In this document: piece by piece, positions 6,554-10,863 of the stretch | Numbering within the stretch: the stretch's first letter is position 1 | Layout of the letters: the number at the start of each line of letters is the position of its first letter | Assembly: GCA_026770615.1 (NCBI GenBank) | Contig: MU631944.1 | Coordinates: 12,563 to 23,425 of the forward strand | Direction of reading: 5' to 3' | Length of the DNA: 10,863 nt | Origin: Pavlovales sp. CCMP2436 | Lineage: Eukaryota; Haptophyta; Pavlovophyceae; Pavlovales | Translations under genes and position numbers: made by a program | Notes under the pieces: model-generated | What the model was told of the DNA's origin: nothing | The model's database searches: none | What the model saw: the letters and a program-made list of their open reading frames with translations, nothing else

Positions 6554-7590
6554 ATGGTGGACCCTCAGGGCTTCGAGTTCCACGGAGGCGCGTCGGCAGG
6601 GTCGCGCTTCAACCACTTCAAGCTGCGCAACCCGGCCCACTTCCCTATCTGGATGGCGATGCTTCTCACGTACATGGAGTCGGACGAGAAGATCGACTCC
6701 TCGTGCGTCTTCACTAATCAGCACCCCTTCGACCCGCTCGAGGCTGACCCCGTGATCGTCTCCCTCTACTACCCCGACCCGAGGCGATCAGCGATGACGG
6801 CAAGCAGATCTACCCGAAGGGCGAGGCTGACCCCGCCTTCGTCAAGGCGGTCAAGGAGTACCACCGTATGCTTACCTCGCAGTGCAAGGCCCAGGACATC
6901 ATCAACCAGGCCATCGACCAGCGCATCCTCACGCATGTCATGCACAAGGCCTACGGCGCCAAGCGCGGCAGCTCCGTCTCGCTGTCTCTGGTTTTCAACA
7001 CTCTCAAGGACCACTGCGTCGGCCTCTCCGGCACGTCCAAGGCCGCCTCTATGCTCAATCTCATCTCGCTCCAGCGCTCACACAGGGAGAGCGCGCTCCA
7101 GTGGCTCGACCACGTGCAGCGCGCCTTCAATTCCATCTCGCACCTTCCCTTCAAGCTCAAGGATCTGATCCTGTTCATCTCGCTGCGCGGGCTCGGTGAG
7201 TCCTACTCCTCGCTCGTGCAGTCGACCATCAACGACCCCGCCAATGAGCGGCACCTCGCTTCCGACGTCCTCGCGACCCTGCGCGAGAACCTCGCCGCCA
7301 TCACGATGCTCTCCAACACCAACGGCGCCGCAGACAGGCGCAGCGTGAACGTGATCACTTACGTCGCGGACTCCAACCGCAGCTCCAACAACTCGCGCGG
7401 CGCGGCGCGTGGTTGGCGCGGCAACCTCGCGCAGGGCGGGCGCGGCGGACGCAACCCCCCGCCGAGCCGCCCTGCTATTCCTTTCTCCAAGCAGCCCGCG
7501 CGCGACGAGCGCCCTCGCGACGAGCGCCCTCCTTCGTGCTACATGTGCAAGCTTCACAACTAGGCCTAGGTACACCACCCGCGCGACTGC
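6554..7590 (+). pseudogene. Copia gag (capsid and zinc knuckle), frameshifted and amber-interrupted
   Basis: Gag forms the virus-like particle and binds the RNA genome. The ATG at 6554 has a strong context (AACATGG). The N-terminal part (FKLRNPAHFPIWMAMLLTYM) matches the copia gag pattern of an aromatic-Pro-hydrophobic-Trp core followed by a hydrophobic helix. Near 6779-6781 the sensible frame moves by -1: upstream it reads YYPDP in one frame and downstream EAISDDGKQIY in another, as if one C had been lost from a C run. The rest (MLTSQCKAQDIINQAIDQ, LISLQRSHRESALQWLDHV and on) is a typical helical capsid. It is followed by an Arg/Gly-rich RNA-binding stretch (about 7395-7460) and a zinc knuckle: Cys at 7537, Cys at 7546, His at 7573 or 7576, Cys at 7588. 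The knuckle contains TAG at 7561 and 7567, and its Cys-to-His spacing is longer than the usual CX2CX4HX4C. Confidence 0.8.
7501..7530 (+). repeat. Exact 15-bp tandem duplication in gag (RDERP twice)
   Basis: CGCGACGAGCGCCCT occurs at 7501-7515 and again at 7516-7530, encoding RDERP-RDERP just before the zinc knuckle. Exact identity points to a recent duplication. Confidence 0.9.
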
Positions 7591-8330
7591 CCTGCTGCTT
7601 TCTACTACGGCATCCCCACGGTCAAGGCGGTCGACTTCGATGAGCAGACCCAGCAGCTGCGCAAGAAGCCATCGTCCTTTGTCAACATGGTCCAGGTCTC
7701 GCGCAACCCATATGGCCCCGACACTTCTGACGTACTCGCTATCGACGAGACCTACTCGCCGCTCTCCACCCGCAAGCTGCAGCGCTTCCACAAGTTCAAA
7801 GCTGCTGCTGAGCTTGAGCGCTTCGAGTGCTCCGCCGCCTACATCGCTTCCTGCGCCAAGCCCTTCGAGCGCTCCGCCGTCGACACCCCCTCCAAGTTCA
7901 TCGCCGGCAAGACCAAACCGCTCTTCAACTTCATCGTGGTGATCGTCTTCATCTTCGGGTTCATCGCGACCATCTTCCTCTCGGCCATCGCAACGGCCAA
8001 GCCCTCCAACGCCTCCGCAATTGGCAACGGGCAGGAGATCATCAACTCGGGCAGCCTGGCACAGCTGACCGACTACTTCGAGATCTCCAAGGTGTACTCT
8101 CTCCTCGGCAAGGACTTCCAGGACTCCCTCTCGCAGATGAGCGACTCGGGCCTCTTCGACTCCGGCTCGAAACTCAACCTCGGGCCGATGGACTACCTGC
8201 CCTTCCTGACCGACGTGCAGCCCACGAACATGCACGCTTCCGCTGCCAACTCCTCCAAGATCGTGTGCAAGAACAAGGGCACCCTCTCTGTTTGCTACCG
8301 CCTAATGAACAACTCGCTTGTAACGGCCAA
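7591..8330 (+). pseudogene. Copia pol N-terminal part: long linker with membrane helix, then aspartic protease
   Basis: This continues in the capsid frame after the two amber codons. About 190 residues separate the last zinc-knuckle Cys from the protease catalytic Asp. The linker contains a strongly hydrophobic stretch (FNFIVVIVFIFGFIATIFL, about 7927-7983) flanked by KTKP and TAKP, which reads as a single transmembrane helix. The protease follows: GLFDSGSKLNL with catalytic Asp at 8158-8160, then a flap-like region ending GTLSV near 8278-8292. It cleaves the polyprotein in trans. Between about 8300 and 8330 the frame must move by -1 again to continue as VDNFYVSPDVNRLIFNESDL, the usual C-terminal end of copia proteases. 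Confidence 0.75.
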
Positions 8331-9720
8331 GTCGACAACTTCTACGTGTCCCCCGACGTCAATCGGCTCATCTTCAACGAGTCCGACCTCTGCAAGCAAT
8401 GGGACGCCGATCTTGTGAGCCTCTCCAAGCAGTCCAAGTTCTCCATCAACGGCTTCGACCTTGACCTCCAGCAGGGCCGCTACCTCATCACCCCGCAAGG
8501 GATCGCAGAGCTCAAGGACATGTGCATCATCATGGCCGTCCTCACAGTTACCTCAGACGCGCTCGTGGCATTCGTCGACACGGCTTCCCCTCCATCACTG
8601 GCCATCAACCAGACCGGCGACAAGGATATCGGCACCTCCAAGGACACGCTCGTCGGCCATGCCGACTCCGAGACCTGCTCAGACTGTTCACCCGCCGCAG
8701 CCGCCCGCCAACTTCCTCTCGACGACAGTTCCTCCTCAACCATCGACAAGCGCATCCTCCACGCCCGTTTAGGACACGCTTCGACCCGTACACTCAACGC
8801 AACCATCTCGGCCACGGACGGGCTACTCACCTCTCGACGCCTCAAGCAGATCTGTCCAGCTTGCGCGGAGGGTAAGGCGATCAAGCTGACCTTCAACGAC
8901 GCCCGTCACCAAGCTGCACAGCCCTTTGACACCGTCAGCGTCGATAGCATAAGCCCCATCAACTCCCTCGAGTCCTTCCGCTCGAACGATCCATCGATGG
9001 GGTACTACTTCATGTTGTTCCTCGACCAGTTCTCCAACTACGCGTGGATCTACCAGCTCGAGACCAAGTCGCAGGCCACCGATTTCCTCGACAAGTTTCT
9101 CGAGGACATCCAGACCTACACCGTCTCCCTCGGTTCCCTCGTTCGGCAATTTCGGCTTGACGGGGCCAAGGAGTTTGACTCGGCACGCTGGAACGGCATC
9201 CTTCGCACCAACGGCATCGGCGGGTCCGAGATCACGCTGGCAAGGACTCCCCAGCTCAACGCGCACGCAGAGCGCTACTTCGGCACCATCGCCCGGGACG
9301 CGCGCACACTACTCGCTCAAGCCGGTCTTCCCGACTCCTACGCGGACTCCGCCTTCCTCCACTCCGTGTACATTCGAAACCGGCTTGTCTCAGACTCGTC
9401 GGCCGGCGTGACGCCCTATCAGCACATCCTCTGCCGCCGCCCCAACCTGTCGCACATCCGCGCCTGGAGCTCGGATGCCTGGGTCGTCGACACCCACTCG
9501 CATCTCTTCAAGCTCGACGCACGCGCATTGTACGGCATCTTGATCGGCTACGGCGACTTGGGCCACATGATCAACGCGCCGGCCGGGGCACTCACTCGCT
9601 ACACCAACGCGGCCGTGATCAAGCTCCATCCTTCTGGGAAGGTCGTCCTCAATCGGCATGTGCGGATCGATGAGAGCTCCGTTATCAACCGCATCGCGAC
9701 GCGTCCACGACTTCCTCTTG
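8331..9720 (+). pseudogene. Copia integrase region of pol (open frame, part of broken polyprotein)
   Basis: Integrase joins the element's cDNA ends to host DNA. The frame is open here. The zinc-binding domain is HARLGH, with His at 8760 and 8775, and CPAC, with Cys at 8853 and 8862 (HX4HX25CX2C). The catalytic triad is visible: Asp 8943-8945 (TVSVDSIS), Asp 9159-9161 (RLDGAKEF) and Glu 9270-9272 (NAHAERYF), the last pair separated by 36 residues. A copia-type C-terminal part follows (TPYQHILCRRPNLSHIRAWS, then YGILIGYG, matching the family's 'F.GY' motif). All catalytic residues are intact. It lacks its own start, being translated as part of gag-pol, and the upstream stops and frame changes would block it. 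Confidence 0.88.
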
Positions 9721-10862
9721 GCGACCTACCTGCTCCCAAGGGCGACTCATTGCCCGACGCCCCCGACCTGGAGTCCCTTCCCCTCGGCAACACTGCGCCG
9801 CTCGCTCTGCCGACTTCGGGACCCTCGGCGTGCACGCTCTGCTCCGCCTACAAGCAGAACATCCCGTACGTGTGCGCCCTACTCGCTCTCGTCGCCGAGT
9901 CCGATCAGCCGACGCACAAGCAAGCTGTCTCCGGTCCACACTCGACCGAGTGGCTCGCCTCCATCCAGTCAAAGTACGCTTCCATCGACTCAACTGGCAC
10001 CTGGGTCGAGACCCCTCGGCGGCCCGGCATGAAGGTCCTCAAGACGGGCCTCGTTCTCAACCTCAAGCGCAAATCCGACGGCACCATTGACATGTACAAG
10101 ACTCGGTGCATCGCCAAGGGCTACGCGCAGCGCTTTGGCCTCGACTACGACGAGACGTTCTCCTCCGTCCTTCGCTACGACTCGGCCAAGCTCATCATTG
10201 CACTCGCAGCCGCTCGCAGCGCACGCCTCTTCCACCTTAACTTCAAGACGGCGTACTTAAACGCGCCCCTCGACTACGACATCTACGTCGACCCTCCCTA
10301 CTCGTACAAGATCAAAGGCAAGGGCGACATCGTTCTCAAACTTCTCAAATCGCTCTACGGGCTCAAGCAGTCCGGCCGCAACTGGCGGCAGCTAATCAAC
10401 AACTGGCTCATCGACTACGGCTTTACGCAGTTGCGCCAGGACCCGTGCGTGTACACACTTCACCATGACGACGGCCACTTGTCGCTCGGTATCTACGTCG
10501 ACGACCTCTTGATCGCCGACTTCTCGCTCAAACCCGACGTCTGTGACAAGTTCCTCACCTCGATCACCACGGCCTTCAAGACGACGCTCAGCGACGACAT
10601 CAACTCCTTCCTGTCCATGAAGCTGACGCGCTCCGGCCTCGGCATCAAGGTGACCATCTCGCGCGCCATCCTCGAGCTCTTAGAGCGGACCGGCATGCTG
10701 AACGCGCACCCCGTTGACACGCCGATGGCAGAAGGCCTGCACCTCACCATCCCCTCGGACTCGGAGCTCCTCGACCAAGACGGCGCCACGGAGTACCGCT
10801 CGATCGTCGGCGCGCTCATCCACATCTCGCACTTCCGCCCGGATATCATGTACGCCATGGGC
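9721..10862 (+). pseudogene. Copia reverse transcriptase, partial; first catalytic Asp replaced by Asn
   Basis: Continuing in the integrase frame after a short Pro-rich linker, the RT begins around 9940 (EWLASIQSKYASIDSTGTWV, the family's 'W..A...E...L...TW'). KTRCIAKGYAQRFGLDYDET and FSSVLRYDS match the conserved GY.Q..G.DY.ETF.PV block. Motif A reads HLNFKTAYLNAPL, where copia elements have an Asp (DVKTAFLN); codon 10239-10241 is AAC. LLKSLYGLKQSGRNW and the YVDD motif (about 10494-10505) are intact. PVDTPMAEG and YRSIVGALIHISHFRPDIMYAMG are the usual end of RT before RNase H, which lies outside the window. No stop occurs to the edge. Confidence 0.9.
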
Positions 10863-10863
10863 A

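Larger units (their letters stand above)
6246..10863 (+). mobile_element. Ty1/copia (Pseudoviridae-type) LTR retrotransposon, degenerate, cut by the window's right edge
   Basis: The domain order gag, zinc knuckle, protease, integrase, reverse transcriptase is the Ty1/copia order (Ty3/gypsy has integrase last). Hallmarks visible are the GLFDSGS protease site, the HHCC and DDE integrase residues, LLKSLYGLKQSG and YVDDL. The RNase H domain and 3' LTR lie beyond 10863. The 5' boundary is a guess: TGTCGGGAG at 6246 resembles the TG start common to copia LTRs, but without the 3' LTR neither LTR end, target-site duplication nor primer-binding site can be proven. The copy carries two frame changes, two in-frame amber codons and an altered RT active site, so it is not autonomous as read. 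Confidence 0.9.

Noticed and set aside
7078..8235. 385-codon - strand open frame
   Set aside because: Antisense shadow of the copia gag/protease region, whose + strand reading has clear family motifs.

Overview
This is a nuclear eukaryotic window, most likely from a high-GC unicellular alga. The evidence is a spliced gene with GT-AG introns and a C-rich polypyrimidine tract, AATAAA-type signals at gene ends, a hydroxyproline-rich-glycoprotein-like Ser-Pro protein, and a degenerate Ty1/copia retrotransposon. Coding regions are very GC-rich, while intron and intergenic DNA is AT-richer. I cannot fix the lineage (haptophyte, pelagophyte, chlorophyte or other) from sequence alone.

Layout: (1) 1-703, + strand: the last two exons of an ABCG-type (white/PDR-like half or full) ABC transporter, cut by the window start. 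Its last intron (120-466) ends in five tandem copies of a 3' splice site that includes the first bases of the exon. (2) 704-1020: a convergent intergenic region with tail-to-tail AATAAA signals, a perfect 14-bp hairpin and a TA microsatellite. (3) 1021-4917, - strand: one uninterrupted 1298-residue ORF. It has a coiled-coil N-terminus, a long disordered acidic/Ser-rich middle, a central membrane helix, Ser-Pro-rich repeats, a TPR-like motif and a C-terminal membrane helix. I do not recognise it. (4) 4918-5471: a divergent upstream region with two sets of direct repeats. (5) 5472-6032, + strand: a small basic 186-residue protein that I do not recognise. (6) About 6246-10863, + strand: a Ty1/copia element running off the right edge. 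It has a leader, gag with zinc knuckle, an unusually long linker with a membrane helix, protease, integrase and most of reverse transcriptase.

The copia copy looks dead as it stands. It has two -1 frame changes, two in-frame amber codons inside the zinc knuckle, and Asn in place of the first catalytic Asp of the reverse transcriptase. The integrase/RT frame is nevertheless open for more than 2.5 kb to the window end, so the copy is probably young or the gene family is still constrained. The three host genes show no obvious functional link. The points most worth checking are the membrane helix between nucleocapsid and protease, the reiterated splice acceptor, and the architecture of the 1298-residue protein.
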